64,000 bases of DNA from assembly GCF_023515955.1 (NCBI RefSeq), contig NZ_CP097322.1, positions 806,001-870,000 on the forward strand. The letters are read 5' to 3'. This document shows, one piece after another, positions 9,003 to 17,713 of the stretch. The DNA comes from Streptomyces sp. RerS4. Lineage in GTDB: Bacteria > Actinomycetota > Actinomycetes > Streptomycetales > Streptomycetaceae. The first letter of the stretch is position 1. Each line of letters opens with the position of its first letter. Under the pieces are notes generated by a model. That model ran no database searches and was not told the DNA's origin. It saw nothing but the letters and a program-made list of their open reading frames with translations. The position numbers were made by a program, and so were the translations under genes.

Positions 9003-9008
9003 CATACT
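9003..9008 (+). promoter_or_regulatory. Possible -10 element of a leaderless gene
   Basis: CATACT, eight bases before the ATG at 9017, with no Shine-Dalgarno sequence between. The spacing fits a leaderless transcript starting at or near the ATG. No good -35 element is visible. Confidence 0.25.
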
Positions 9009-9016
9009 TGAGCCCC

Positions 9017-9496
9017 ATGAGAGGGACGGACAAGCCCCGCAGCAGCCCCCTGGTGCCCGACGCGGTCGGGGCCGAGATCGCGCGCCACGACTGGGCCGGG
9101 CTGGTGTGCGGCTGTGGCCGCCCGGCGGGGCACCTCGCGGACATGTTGTGGGACGCCGCCGAGGGGCACCCGGCGGCCTTCCACGCGCTCCAGGGGCACG
9201 TGTTCACCGGCACCCGGCTCTGGCCGCCGGCGCCGGCGGCCTGCGGGGTGCTGATGGCGGTGTGGTCGGCCGGGCCGCCGCGCCAGTCGACGCGCGACGC
9301 CCTGCTGTGGACGCTGTTGTCCCTGCTGAGCGCGGAGGACGACGGCACCGCGTACGAGGCGGGCCTGTACGGGCAGTGCGCCGCCCACGTCCGGGCCGGC
9401 CTTCCCCACCTGCGGTCCGGGCTCGGCGCCCGGCCCGGCACGACGACCGCCGCCTACGTCGACGGCATCCTGGACATCATCGAGCTGTGCGCCTGA
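9017..9496 (+). CDS. Hypothetical protein, 159 aa
   Basis: Starts MRGTDKPRSSPLVPDAVGAEI at the ATG of 9017. It has a mixed helical composition with several cysteines, among them CGCGRPAGH near residue 34 and two later single ones, but no membrane segment or signal peptide. I recognise no domain. Third-position GC bias is normal for the window, so it is probably real. Its last 43 bases overlap the end of the convergent HAD gene. The CxC-x4-H arrangement could bind a metal, but this is only a suggestion. Confidence 0.65.
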   Translation: MRGTDKPRSSPLVPDAVGAEIARHDWAGLVCGCGRPAGHLADMLWDAAEGHPAAFHALQGHVFTGTRLWPPAPAACGVLMAVWSAGPPRQSTRDALLWTLLSLLSAEDDGTAYEAGLYGQCAAHVRAGLPHLRSGLGARPGTTTAAYVDGILDIIELCA

Positions 9497-10173
9497 GCCA
9501 TCGCGGACATCGTGTCCGGGGTGACCTCCTCCAGGGAGGGCGCGAACGTACGCGCCGCCGAGGGCAGCACCTCCAGCAGCGAGGGCACCACCAGCACCGC
9601 GCAGCCCGCCGCCTCGGCGGAGGCGGCGCCGTCCGGGGAGTCCTCGACGGCGACGCACTGCGCGGGGTCGAGGCCCAGTCGGGCGGCGGCCTCGCGGTAC
9701 GGGTCGGGGTGCGGTTTGGTGCGGGGGGTGTCGTCCGCCGAGAGGGTGAAGACGAAGGGGACGTCGGCGAGCGCGCCGCCCACGACCGCGTCGACCACCA
9801 CCCGCGGTGAGGCGCTGACCAGGGCGAACGGCACCCCGCGCGCGGCCAGGGCGGTCAGCAGGGCCCGCGCGCCGGGGCGCGGCGGGGCTCCGGCGTCGAC
9901 CCGGCGGAAGAAGTCCTCGGTGAGCGCGGCCGCGACCGCGTCGAGGTCGCCGTGGCCGGCGACCCGTACGAGGTGGGCCGCCGTGTCGGAGACGGCGCGG
10001 CCGACGACCTCGGGGGCGTCCGCCGGTCCGAGGCGGTGGTCGAGTCCGGCCGCGATCTTCTCGGTGGTCAGCCACCACAGCGTTTCGGTGTCGACGAGGG
10101 TGCCGTCCATGTCGAAGAGCACGGCGCGCACGCCGGGGACGGCGGCGGCCGCGTCGCGGGCGGCGTCGCTCAC
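9454..10173 (-). CDS. HAD-family phosphatase of the importer operon
   Basis: 239 residues. Motif I DMDGTLVD (nucleophile and acid/base Asp, about residues 22-29), motif II LVSASPR, the motif III Lys in RTKPHPDPY and motif IV VEDSPDGAASA define a subfamily-IA HAD phosphatase with a small cap. The GTG start at 10173 overlaps the ABC ATPase stop (GTGA), so it is the last gene of the importer operon. This suggests that the imported compound is a phosphate ester or is phosphorylated after entry. The C-terminal 14 codons overlap the convergent 9017 gene. Confidence 0.85.
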   Translation of the reverse strand: MSDAARDAAAAVPGVRAVLFDMDGTLVDTETLWWLTTEKIAAGLDHRLGPADAPEVVGRAVSDTAAHLVRVAGHGDLDAVAAALTEDFFRRVDAGAPPRPGARALLTALAARGVPFALVSASPRVVVDAVVGGALADVPFVFTLSADDTPRTKPHPDPYREAAARLGLDPAQCVAVEDSPDGAASAEAAGCAVLVVPSLLEVLPSAARTFAPSLEEVTPDTMSAMAQAHSSMMSRMPST

Positions 10174-11264
10174 GCGGCCTTCTCCACGACGAGGACGGGC
10201 CGTTCGGTCAGGCCTACGGTGGCCCGCGCGCCCGGCGCCAGCGCGCCCGCGTCCCGCGAGGCCACGTCGGCCTTGACGCGGACGCCGCCGGGCAGGTCCA
10301 GGTGGAGACGGGTGACAGCGCCGAGGAAGGAGGCCGACACCACCGTCGCCTCGCCGTCGGGGTCGCCGGCGACGGTCAGGTTCTCTGGTCGGACGAGGAC
10401 CTCCACGTCCGGGCCCTGCGGGGCCCGGCCGTCGACGGGCAGGGTGCGCCCGGCGACCTCGACGCGACCGGCGGCGGTGAGCCGCCCGGGGAGCCGGTTC
10501 ATGGTGCCGACGAACTCGGCGACGAACGGCGTCGCGGGACGTTCGTAGAGCTCCGCCGGGGCCGCGCACTGCTCCAGCCGACCGGCGTTGAGCACGGCGA
10601 CCCGGTCTGCCATGGACAGGGCCTCCTCCTGGTCGTGGGTGACGAACACGGTGGTGATGCCCAGCGACAGCTGGAGGCGGCGGATCTCCTCGCGCATGGT
10701 GGCCCGTACCTTCGCGTCCAGCGCGGAGAGGGGCTCGTCCAACAGCAGGACGCGCGGGCGCAGGGCCAGGGCGCGGGCGAGCGCGACGCGCTGCTGCTGG
10801 CCGCCGGACATCTGGTGCGGGTAGCGGTCGCCGTGCTCGGGCAGGCCGACCAGGTCGAGGAGTTCGGCGGCGCGCTCGCGGCGGCGCGCGGCGGGGACCT
10901 TGCGTACGCGCAGGCCGAAGGCCACGTTGTCGCGGGCGCTGAGGTGGGGGAAGAGGCTGTACGACTGGAAGACCATCCCGGCGTCGCGGCGGTGCGCGGG
11001 GACGGCGGTGATGTCCCGGCCGTCGACGAGGACCTCGCCGGAGTCGGCGGTCTCGAAGCCCGCGACCACGCGCAGGGCGGTGGTCTTGCCGCAGCCCGAG
11101 GGGCCGAGCAGGGCGAGGAGTTCGCCGGGTTCCACGGTCAGGTCGAGGCCGTCGAGGGCGACGGTCGAGCCGAACGCCCGGCGCAGGGACCGGAATTCGA
11201 CGCGGGCGCCCTCGGGGGACGCGTCGGACGCCGGCTTCCGGGCCGCGGGAAGGGTCGTGGACAT
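10170..11264 (-). CDS. ABC importer ATP-binding protein
   Basis: 364 residues, ATG at 11264. Walker A GPSGCGKTT, signature MSGGQQQR, Walker B VLLLDEP, D-loop SALD and H-loop VTHD are all intact. They are followed by about 110 residues of TOBE-type regulatory domain (from about residue 255, including VLVRPENLTVAG). This is the layout of the polyamine, iron(III), 2-aminoethylphosphonate and related importers. It energises the two permeases encoded directly upstream; 5 bp separate it from the permease gene. Confidence 0.92.
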   Translation of the reverse strand: MSTTLPAARKPASDASPEGARVEFRSLRRAFGSTVALDGLDLTVEPGELLALLGPSGCGKTTALRVVAGFETADSGEVLVDGRDITAVPAHRRDAGMVFQSYSLFPHLSARDNVAFGLRVRKVPAARRRERAAELLDLVGLPEHGDRYPHQMSGGQQQRVALARALALRPRVLLLDEPLSALDAKVRATMREEIRRLQLSLGITTVFVTHDQEEALSMADRVAVLNAGRLEQCAAPAELYERPATPFVAEFVGTMNRLPGRLTAAGRVEVAGRTLPVDGRAPQGPDVEVLVRPENLTVAGDPDGEATVVSASFLGAVTRLHLDLPGGVRVKADVASRDAGALAPGARATVGLTERPVLVVEKAA

Positions 11265-11269
11265 GGGGG

Positions 11270-12136
11270 TCAGGACTCCTTGCGGGAGGTGGCGGGGGCC
11301 GGGGACACCGTGGTGGGGGTGGTTCCGGCCCGCGAGAGGAGGAGCAGCAGCAGCCAGGTGATGAGCAGGCTGAGGATGGACACGGCCACCGACATCCGGG
11401 CCTGGGCGCCGGAGATGGAGACGATCCACACGGCGAAGGGCCGGAAGCCGAGCAGCGAGGCGATGGTGAACTCGCCGAGCACCAGGGCCAGGGTGAGGAA
11501 CGCGGCGCCGGCCAGCGAGGCCCGCAGGTTCGGGATCAGCACGCGCAGGACGACGTGGGGCCAGCTCGCGCCGCAGCTGCGGGCGGCCTCGACCAGGGTC
11601 GGTACGTCGACGGCGCGCAGTCCGGCGTCGAGGGAGCGGTGCACGAACGGCAGGGCCAGCACCGTGTAGGCGAGGACGAGGACGACGGGGAAGTCCTCGT
11701 CCTGCACGGCCAGGAAGGTCTGGTAGAGCGGGGTCCGCGAGAGGTGTTCCGGTCCCCAGCGGAGCACGGTCGTGATGCCGGTGACCAGGGCGATGGGCGG
11801 CACCACCAGCGGCAGCATGCACATCACCTCCACGACGGCGGCCAGGCGCGGCGCTCCGAGGCGTACGGCGACCAGCGCGGGCACGGCGAGCAGCAGGGAC
11901 AGCGCGATGGTGGCGGCGGCCAGGCCCAGGGAGAGCAGGAGGCTCTCGGTGAACCCTTCGGCGCCGAGGAGTTCGGTGTACGCCGCGAAGGAGACGCCCT
12001 GGCCGGGGACGTGCACGGTGAACACGAAGGAGGCGAGCAGCGGCAGGAGGAAGTACGCGCCGGCGAGCGCCAGTACGGCTCCGCGCCACACGCGGGGCCG
12101 GGGGCGGGAGCGCCGGATCGGGGTCATCGCAGCCAT
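11270..12136 (-). CDS. ABC importer permease 2
   Basis: 288 residues with about six membrane helices. The binding-protein-dependent transport loop EAARSCGASWPHVVLRVLIPNL is the EAA motif that docks on the ATPase. The ATG at 12136 has GGAG six bases upstream and overlaps permease 1 by 13 bases; an ATG three codons later (ATGA overlap) is the alternative. It forms the membrane channel with the protein at 12124-13032. Confidence 0.88.
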   Translation of the reverse strand: MAAMTPIRRSRPRPRVWRGAVLALAGAYFLLPLLASFVFTVHVPGQGVSFAAYTELLGAEGFTESLLLSLGLAAATIALSLLLAVPALVAVRLGAPRLAAVVEVMCMLPLVVPPIALVTGITTVLRWGPEHLSRTPLYQTFLAVQDEDFPVVLVLAYTVLALPFVHRSLDAGLRAVDVPTLVEAARSCGASWPHVVLRVLIPNLRASLAGAAFLTLALVLGEFTIASLLGFRPFAVWIVSISGAQARMSVAVSILSLLITWLLLLLLSRAGTTPTTVSPAPATSRKES

Positions 12137-13032
12137 CGGGCGCTCCGTCGCTGGAGGGGCAGGTAGACCGCCATGACGAGGCCGGCGATCAGGATCATGT
12201 CGAGGCCGAGGGCGAGCGCCACGTTCTCCTGGCCGGTGAGCACGTTGCCGGAGAGGGCGTCCGCGATCTTCAGCGTGACCAGGGGCACGGAGCCGCCGAC
12301 CAGGGCCGCCGCCGTCGCGTGCGCGGCGAAGGCGGTGCCGAAGAGCAGGACGAACCCGCCGAGCAGGGACGGCGCGAGCACCGGCAGACCGACGTGGCGC
12401 CAGAACTGCCGGCCGGTGGCCCCGTTGTTGCGGGCGGCCTCGCGCCACTGCGGGCGCAGCCCGTCCAGCGCCGGGACGATCACGAGCACCATCAGCGGGG
12501 TGAGGAAGTACAGGTACACCACGGTGAGGCCGGTGAAGGAGTACAGGTTCCAGCCGAGGTCGGTGAGGTCGGCGAGCTGGGTGAGGACTCCGGAGATGCC
12601 CGCGGTGGCGATGAACGCGAAGGCCAGCGGCACGCCGCCGAAGTTCGCGAGGACGCCGGAGGCGGTCAGGGCCGCGCCGCGCAGGGCGGTGGAGCGCGAG
12701 GTGACCAGGGCCTGGGCGATCAGCACGCCGAGCAGTCCGCCCAGGAAGGCGGTCAGCGCGGAGAGCTGGACGCTGCCGACGAGCGAGCCGAGGTAGGGGC
12801 CCTGGAGGGAGCGGGCGAGGTGCTCGCCCGTGACGGCGGTGGCGCCGGTGGTCGGGTCGGTGCGGGTGACGGCTCCGAAGGCGATGGCGCCGAGCGGGAG
12901 TCCGAAGCAGAGCCCGGTGAAGGTGAGGAGGGGGAGGGCGGCGAGCCAGGTGCGCGGGCCGCGCCGCCGGCGGCGCGCGGTGGCGCCGCCGGCGGTCCCC
13001 GTCGGGCGGGGGGCGGTGGTCGGGGCGGACAT
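12124..13032 (-). CDS. ABC importer permease 1
   Basis: 302 residues with about six membrane segments and an EAA-type loop (REAARNNGATGRQFWRHVGLP). The ATG at 13032 overlaps the stop of the binding-protein gene by one base (TGATG). An Arg-rich N-terminal tail precedes the first helix, as expected for a cytoplasmic N-terminus. It pairs with permease 2. Confidence 0.88.
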   Translation of the reverse strand: MSAPTTAPRPTGTAGGATARRRRRGPRTWLAALPLLTFTGLCFGLPLGAIAFGAVTRTDPTTGATAVTGEHLARSLQGPYLGSLVGSVQLSALTAFLGGLLGVLIAQALVTSRSTALRGAALTASGVLANFGGVPLAFAFIATAGISGVLTQLADLTDLGWNLYSFTGLTVVYLYFLTPLMVLVIVPALDGLRPQWREAARNNGATGRQFWRHVGLPVLAPSLLGGFVLLFGTAFAAHATAAALVGGSVPLVTLKIADALSGNVLTGQENVALALGLDMILIAGLVMAVYLPLQRRSARWLR

Positions 13033-14207
13033 CAGCTGAGGGCCTTGTCCCACTTCTCGGCGAGCGTGGCCTTGGCCTTGTCCAGCTCGGCGGACGCCGG
13101 GAAGGACGGGGTGCCCTGGACCTGCGGGAGCTTGGCCACGGCGTCCTTGTCGGCGGTCCCGTCCTGCGTCATGACGGGCAGCAGCACGGGGCGGGCGTGC
13201 CCCCCCAGCCAGATGTTCTGGCCCTCGGCGCTGTAGAGGAACTCCATCCACAGACGGGCGGCCGCCGGGTGCGGGGCGTCCTTGTTGATGGCCTGCGAGT
13301 AGTACTGCGCGTAGACGCCGTCGGAGGGGACGGAGACCTTCCAGTCGACGCCCTTGCCCTTGAACTGCTCGGCGTAGCCGGCGTTCAGGTAGTCCCAGTC
13401 GATCGAGATGGGCGTCTCGCCCTTCTCGACGGTGGCGGGGGTGGACTCGACGGGGATGAAGTTGCCGCTCTTCTTCAGCTGCCCGAAGAAGTCGATGCCG
13501 GGCTGGATGTCGGCGAAGGAACCCTTGTTGGCGAGGGCGGCCGCGTAGACGCCGCCGAAGGCGGAGCCGGACTTGGTCGGGTTGCCGTTGAGGGCGACCT
13601 TGCCCTTGTACTCGGGCTTCAGCAGGTCCGCGAAGGTCTGCGGGCAGGTGCTGACGCGGGCGGCGTCGCAGCCGATGGAGACGTAGCCGCCGTAGTCGTT
13701 GTACCAGCGACCGTCGGCGTCCTTCTGGGAGGCGGGGATCTTGTCCCAGGCGGTGACCTTGTAGGGGGCGAAGAGGTTCTCGGCGGCGCCGCTGCGGGCG
13801 AAGGCGATGCCCAGGTCGAGGACATCGGGGGCCCGCTTTTGGCCCTTGCGGGACTTGACGGCGGCGATCTCGTCGGCGCTGGAGGCGTCCGGGTTCTCGC
13901 TGTTGACCTTGATCTTCGGGTACTTCGCCTGGAAGGCCTTGAGCATCTCGCCGTAGTTCGCCCAGTCCGGCGGCAGGGCGATGACATTGAGTTCCCCCTC
14001 CTTCTCGGCGGCCGCGACGAGCGCGTCCATGCCGCCGAGGTCGGCGACGGAGGCGGCGGTGCCCGGCTGGGCCTTGCCCTTGGCGTCGCCGGAGGCGGCG
14101 CCGGCCGGCTGCTGCGCGTCGGGCGCTGCGCCGCACGCGCTGAGCGTGGTCAGGACGGCGGCGCCGAGCAGTACGGCCGCGCCACGGCGGGCGGTGGAAC
14201 TGAGCAC
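13032..14207 (-). CDS. ABC importer substrate-binding lipoprotein
   Basis: 391 residues. A type II signal peptide ends in the lipobox LSAC (Cys near residue 25). The mature part is a family-1/6-like periplasmic-binding fold (PDVLDLGIAFA, ARLWMEFLYSAEGQNIW) of the group that binds iron, polyamines or aminoethylphosphonate. The GTG at 14207 has GGGAG upstream. First gene of the five-gene operon (binding protein, two permeases, ATPase, HAD phosphatase). The substrate cannot be read from sequence; a phosphorylated or phosphonate compound fits the phosphatase and the HutC-type regulator. Confidence 0.88.
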   Translation of the reverse strand: MLSSTARRGAAVLLGAAVLTTLSACGAAPDAQQPAGAASGDAKGKAQPGTAASVADLGGMDALVAAAEKEGELNVIALPPDWANYGEMLKAFQAKYPKIKVNSENPDASSADEIAAVKSRKGQKRAPDVLDLGIAFARSGAAENLFAPYKVTAWDKIPASQKDADGRWYNDYGGYVSIGCDAARVSTCPQTFADLLKPEYKGKVALNGNPTKSGSAFGGVYAAALANKGSFADIQPGIDFFGQLKKSGNFIPVESTPATVEKGETPISIDWDYLNAGYAEQFKGKGVDWKVSVPSDGVYAQYYSQAINKDAPHPAAARLWMEFLYSAEGQNIWLGGHARPVLLPVMTQDGTADKDAVAKLPQVQGTPSFPASAELDKAKATLAEKWDKALS

Positions 14208-14272
14208 GGTCTCTCCCGGAGACGAGGGGTGATGACGAGGGTGATGGAGAGGGGCGATCGTGAAGCCGGATC

Positions 14273-14288
14273 ACTTGTCTGAACAAGT
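14273..14288. promoter_or_regulatory. Probable GntR/HutC operator
   Basis: ACTTGT-CTGA-ACAAGT, a perfect 6+6 inverted repeat, 66 bp upstream of the binding-protein start and inside the divergent region shared with the GntR gene. HutC-subfamily regulators such as DasR bind closely similar sites (ACTGGTCTAGACCACT-like), so this is the likely binding site of the regulator at 14474. Confidence 0.75.
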
Positions 14289-14405
14289 TGACCCCAGTTC
14301 GCCCGGCCCCGCTGTACGGACGGTGAACGGGGCCTTGACCGTGGAGCACGGCTCGGGGAAGAGACGAGAATGACCGAAAGGGGTCGTGACAGGAGCGCCC
14401 GGATG

Positions 14406-14417
14406 ATCATCGATGAT
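14406..14417. promoter_or_regulatory. ATCATCGATGAT palindrome
   Basis: A perfect 12-base palindrome 57 bp before the GntR start. It could be a second, autoregulatory site or part of the regulator's promoter. Its sequence does not match the ACTTGT repeat. Confidence 0.35.
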
Positions 14418-14473
14418 GATCGAGGCCAACGCGGCCGGACGGTTCGAGGTGCGTCTCGGCGAGGGGGAACGGC

Positions 14474-15223
14474 ATGGGTACGGTCCGATATCTGGAGATC
14501 GCGGAGGGGCTGCGGCGGGCGATCCTGTCCGGCGAGTACCCGGTGGGCGCGCGGCTGCCCTCGGAGAGCGACCTGGCGGCGAGCTGGTCCGCCTCGCGCG
14601 GCACGGTCCGCCAGGCGGTCGCCACGCTCGCCGCCGAGGGGCTCATCGGCTCCAGCCAGGGCGCCCGAAGGATCGTTCTGCGCCATGAACGCCGGCACAG
14701 CTTCGGCGAGTTGAACAGCTTCGCGCAATGGGCCGACGGGGTGGGCCACGAGGTGCGCAGCCACTTCCTGTCACGCGCCCGGCGGCCGGCGACGGCCGAG
14801 GAGGCGGAACGCCTCGCGCTGGCCCCCGGCACCGAGATCCTCGCCGCCTTGCGACTGCGCACCCTCGACGGGGAACCCACGATGGTCGAGCGCACCGCGT
14901 ACGCCGACTGGGTGGCGGAGGTCGTCGAGGGGCTGGCGCCGGACTGCCACTCGGTGATGGACAGCCTGGCCGAGGAGGCCGGGGTCGTCGCCCACTACGG
15001 GGAGCACCTCATCGACGCCCTCCCGGCGGGCAGCGAGGACGCCCGACTGCTGGAGATCCGCCGCGGCAGCCCGCTGCTGCGCCAGCGGCACGTCTCCACG
15101 ACCCGCACGGGTCGGCCGATCGAGTGGTCCGACGACCGCTACCGCGCCGGCAGCGTCACCTTCAGTGTGAGCAACTCGGCAGTAGCCGCCCCCCTGGAAC
15201 GCCACCCGGGCACGGAACTCTGA
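14474..15223 (+). CDS. GntR-family regulator, HutC/UTRA type
   Basis: 249 residues. The N-terminal winged helix-turn-helix (RLPSESDLAASWSASRGTVRQAVATLAAEGLI, about residues 28-58) is followed by a UTRA ligand-binding domain that begins around RHSFGELNSFAQW and ends in the typical IEWSDDRYRAGSVTFSV. The family senses small ligands, often phosphorylated sugars or phosphonates, and represses neighbouring transport genes. Divergent from the importer operon, with a perfect ACTTGT inverted repeat between. ATG at 14474, preceded by GAGGGGG. Confidence 0.92.
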   Translation: MGTVRYLEIAEGLRRAILSGEYPVGARLPSESDLAASWSASRGTVRQAVATLAAEGLIGSSQGARRIVLRHERRHSFGELNSFAQWADGVGHEVRSHFLSRARRPATAEEAERLALAPGTEILAALRLRTLDGEPTMVERTAYADWVAEVVEGLAPDCHSVMDSLAEEAGVVAHYGEHLIDALPAGSEDARLLEIRRGSPLLRQRHVSTTRTGRPIEWSDDRYRAGSVTFSVSNSAVAAPLERHPGTEL

Positions 15224-15291
15224 CGGGCGGAAGCCTCCGAGCCGGGCGGGGCTTACGACGCCGTCAGGGGCGGCCCGGTTCCGGCGGCGGA

Positions 15292-16103
15292 GTGACGCTT
15301 GGGGCGGCGCCCGGGGTGACGAGACCCGTCTCGCGCGACCTCGACTCCTGCGCCGACCGGCTCGCCGAGGGCCGGCTGCCCCGGGCGGCGGGCGAGATCA
15401 TCGCCGGAGGCGGCTTCCTGACGCAGCGCGGGCTGGCCGTCGGCGACGGCGTCACCCTGGAGCTGAACGGACGCCGGGTCTCCGGGACGGTCGTCGGCGA
15501 GCTGATCGACAGCGACTCGCGCGCCTTGGCGACGTCCTGGGAGACCCTGACCCGGCTCTCCCCCGAAACGCGGGCCATCGAGTACGCCGTACGCCTCGCC
15601 CCCGGATCCGACGCCCGCGCCTACGCGGACGCGGTCGAGGCCCTCGACCCGGGACTGCGGGCGCGGCCGACCGGCTGGAGCAGCGCGCCCACCGTGACCG
15701 TGGTCGGCTTCGCCACGGTGTTCACGATCCTGCTGACGACCGTGGCCTCACTCGGCGTCTTCAACACCGTGATGCTGAACATCCGGGAGCGCCGCCGCGA
15801 CCTCGGGATGCTGAGTCGATCGGCATGACCCCGCGCCAGGTGGTGGCGATGACGGTGTCCTCGGTGGCGGGGGTGGGCGCCGTCGGCGGCCTGGTGGGCA
15901 TCCCCCTGGGCATGGCGGCGCACCGGCTGGTCGTGGACCACGTCGGGTGGGTGACCTTCCCGGAGTCCATGAAGGACGTCTGGCACGCGCCGCAGCCGGC
16001 CGTGCTCCTGCCGGCCGGTGTGGCCATCGCCGTCCTCGGCGCGCTGGTCCCGGCCCGCTCGGCCGTCCGGACGACGATCGCGAGCGTGCTGCGCACCGAG
16101 TAG
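15292..16103 (+). pseudogene. Remnant of an FtsX-type ABC permease
   Basis: The C-terminal part of a MacB/FtsX-family permease. A periplasmic fragment (GLAVGDGVTLELNGRRVSGTVVGELIDS) is followed by a membrane helix and the cytoplasmic motif NIRERRRDLGML. The frame then breaks at 15814: CTGAGTCG where CTGAAGTCG would give the family sequence LKSIGMTPRQV. The rest (SSVAGVGAVGGLVG and two more helices) continues in the next frame to 16103. The N-terminal half, including the first helix, is missing, so it is truncated as well as frameshifted. No ATPase partner is adjacent. It may be the relic of an exporter like the one at 17628-25633. Confidence 0.75.
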
Positions 16104-16130
16104 GGCGCCGGGCGGCACGCTGGGCGCCCG

Positions 16131-16993
16131 TCAACCGGCGGCCGCGCGGGTGGCCTCGCGGTGGCGGGTCTCGGCTTCCCGGTGGCGGGCCCGCGCACGG
16201 GCGAGCGTTTCGTACGCCCGGTCGCGCTCGCCCCGCGCCTCCTCGGCCTCCGCCTCCAGGCGCGCCACGACGGCGTCCGCCTCGGCGGCGCGGGCGACCG
16301 CGTCCCGCAGCTCCTCCTCGGCCGCGCGCAGCTCCTCCTCGGCGGCGGCGAGGTCCCCGCGGCCCGCTCGGCGCGCGCCCGCGCCTCGGCGGCCCGCGCT
16401 TCGGCGGCCCGGTCCTCGTGGGCCGTCGGGGCGGGCGGGCGCGCCGCCTTCTCCTCGCGACGCGCCCGGCGGATCGGCGCCGCCGCCTGCGGGTCGACCG
16501 CCGGGAAGCGCGACACCGGCGAGGGAGCCCGCACGAGCCGCCCTGAGGCCCACTCCCGCGCCGCGTCGGGATCGGCCAGCACCGTGCGAAGGATCTGCTC
16601 CACTTCCCGTTCGACCGCCTCGGACACCGTCGTCCCGGCCTCCTCGGCCAGCCGCACGGCCTCGCGGGCGAGGGCCCCGATCACCACGTGCTGCTGGTGC
16701 GAGAGGCTGCGCAGTCGCTCGCCGTCCAGGGAGCGGTGCGCCTCCCGCAGGGCCTGCCCGAGCTGGAGGAACTGCTCGACCTCCTCCGATTTGGCCCGCA
16801 CCAGCACGTTCGACGCCCAGGCGGCCAGCGTCGGCCGGCGCAGCGCCGCGATGCGCCGCGCCGCCTCGGCGTCCCCGGCCTTCTTCGCCCGCGCGGCGGC
16901 CGTGTCGCGCGCTGCCGTGAAACCGGCCGGGTGGGCCGCGTACAGCCCCTCGACCAGCGCCTCCAGATCCGCATCCGCGTCCACGCGCCCCAC
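16131..16993 (-). CDS. Helical coiled-coil protein (apparent frameshift)
   Basis: Starts MGRVDADADLEALVEGLYAAHP (GTG at 16993). It is rich in Ala, Arg and Glu. Helical segments around LRRPTLAAWASNVLVRAKSEEVEQFLQLG are followed by a long charged coiled coil (LAAAEEELRAAEEELRDAV ... ARARHREAETRHREAT). The frame changes at the C run 16355-16358; one more base would join ARAERAAG directly to DLAAAEEEL. About 287 residues when joined. I know homologues only as conserved actinobacterial hypotheticals; no signal or membrane segment is visible. Role unknown, perhaps scaffolding. Confidence 0.7.
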
Positions 16994-17182
16994 TGTCCGT
17001 CATGTCCGCCCGACTACGGGGGACCGCGCTCGCCCCGCGCGCCGCCGGTCGGGCACCCCTCGGCGCGGCGGGTACCCGCATGAGTGAGGAAGATCGCCGG
17101 AACGGATCAGCGCAGCGCCCCACGCGGGTGAAGTGGGCGACGCGGCCGGTGCCCGCTCGAGGCGGGGGCCGTTGGAGGGCGC

Positions 17183-17713
17183 GTGAACAGCCCCATAGAC
17201 GCGACGAGCGTCCCGATACTGCCCAAGGCCGGCGCGACCGGCCCCCTCGGACCCACCGGCCCGATCGCGCCCACCGGCCCCCTCGGACCGGCCGAGCCAC
17301 CGCGGCCACTCGACCCGACGCCCCCGACGGTCCTGTCGGACCCGTCGGCCCCGCCCTCCCGGATATGGTCCACGCTCCGTGACGGTGTCCTCGCCCTCAC
17401 GCTGGCCGGGGACTTCGACCACTACACCTGCGCCCCCTTGCACTGCCTGCTCGACGAAGCGGCCGCCCGCGGCGCCCGGCGCCTCGTCCTCGACGCGGCC
17501 CACGTGACCTTCTGCGACTCCGCCCTGCTGCACGTCCTGGAGCGCTGGGCCCGGTCCGGGCGCACCTGGGAACCGGCCGCCACCTCCCGGCCGTTCCGGC
17601 TCCTGCTGAGCCTCTCGCAGCGGGCCCTCAGACGATCCGTCCGTCATGCAACTCCACCACGCGGTCGGCGAGTCGCATCAGTTCCGGATCGTGGGTGGCC
17701 ACCAGGGCGGTGA
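17183..17713 (+). CDS. STAS-domain protein with a collagen-like N-terminus
   Basis: 176 residues. Residues 17-37 are Gly-Pro-rich triplets (GPLGPTGPIAPTGPLGPA). A STAS (anti-sigma-factor antagonist) fold follows from about residue 62: DGVLALTLAGDFDHYTCAPL, then LVLDAAHVTFCDSALLHVL, where the usual phosphorylatable Ser lies in the DSALL turn. Anti-anti-sigma factors of this type bind and are phosphorylated by RsbW-like kinases; none is adjacent. GTG at 17183 with GGAGGG upstream. The last 86 bases overlap the convergent ABC ATPase, so the natural stop may have been lost or shifted. Confidence 0.7.
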   Translation: MNSPIDATSVPILPKAGATGPLGPTGPIAPTGPLGPAEPPRPLDPTPPTVLSDPSAPPSRIWSTLRDGVLALTLAGDFDHYTCAPLHCLLDEAAARGARRLVLDAAHVTFCDSALLHVLERWARSGRTWEPAATSRPFRLLLSLSQRALRRSVRHATPPRGRRVASVPDRGWPPGR

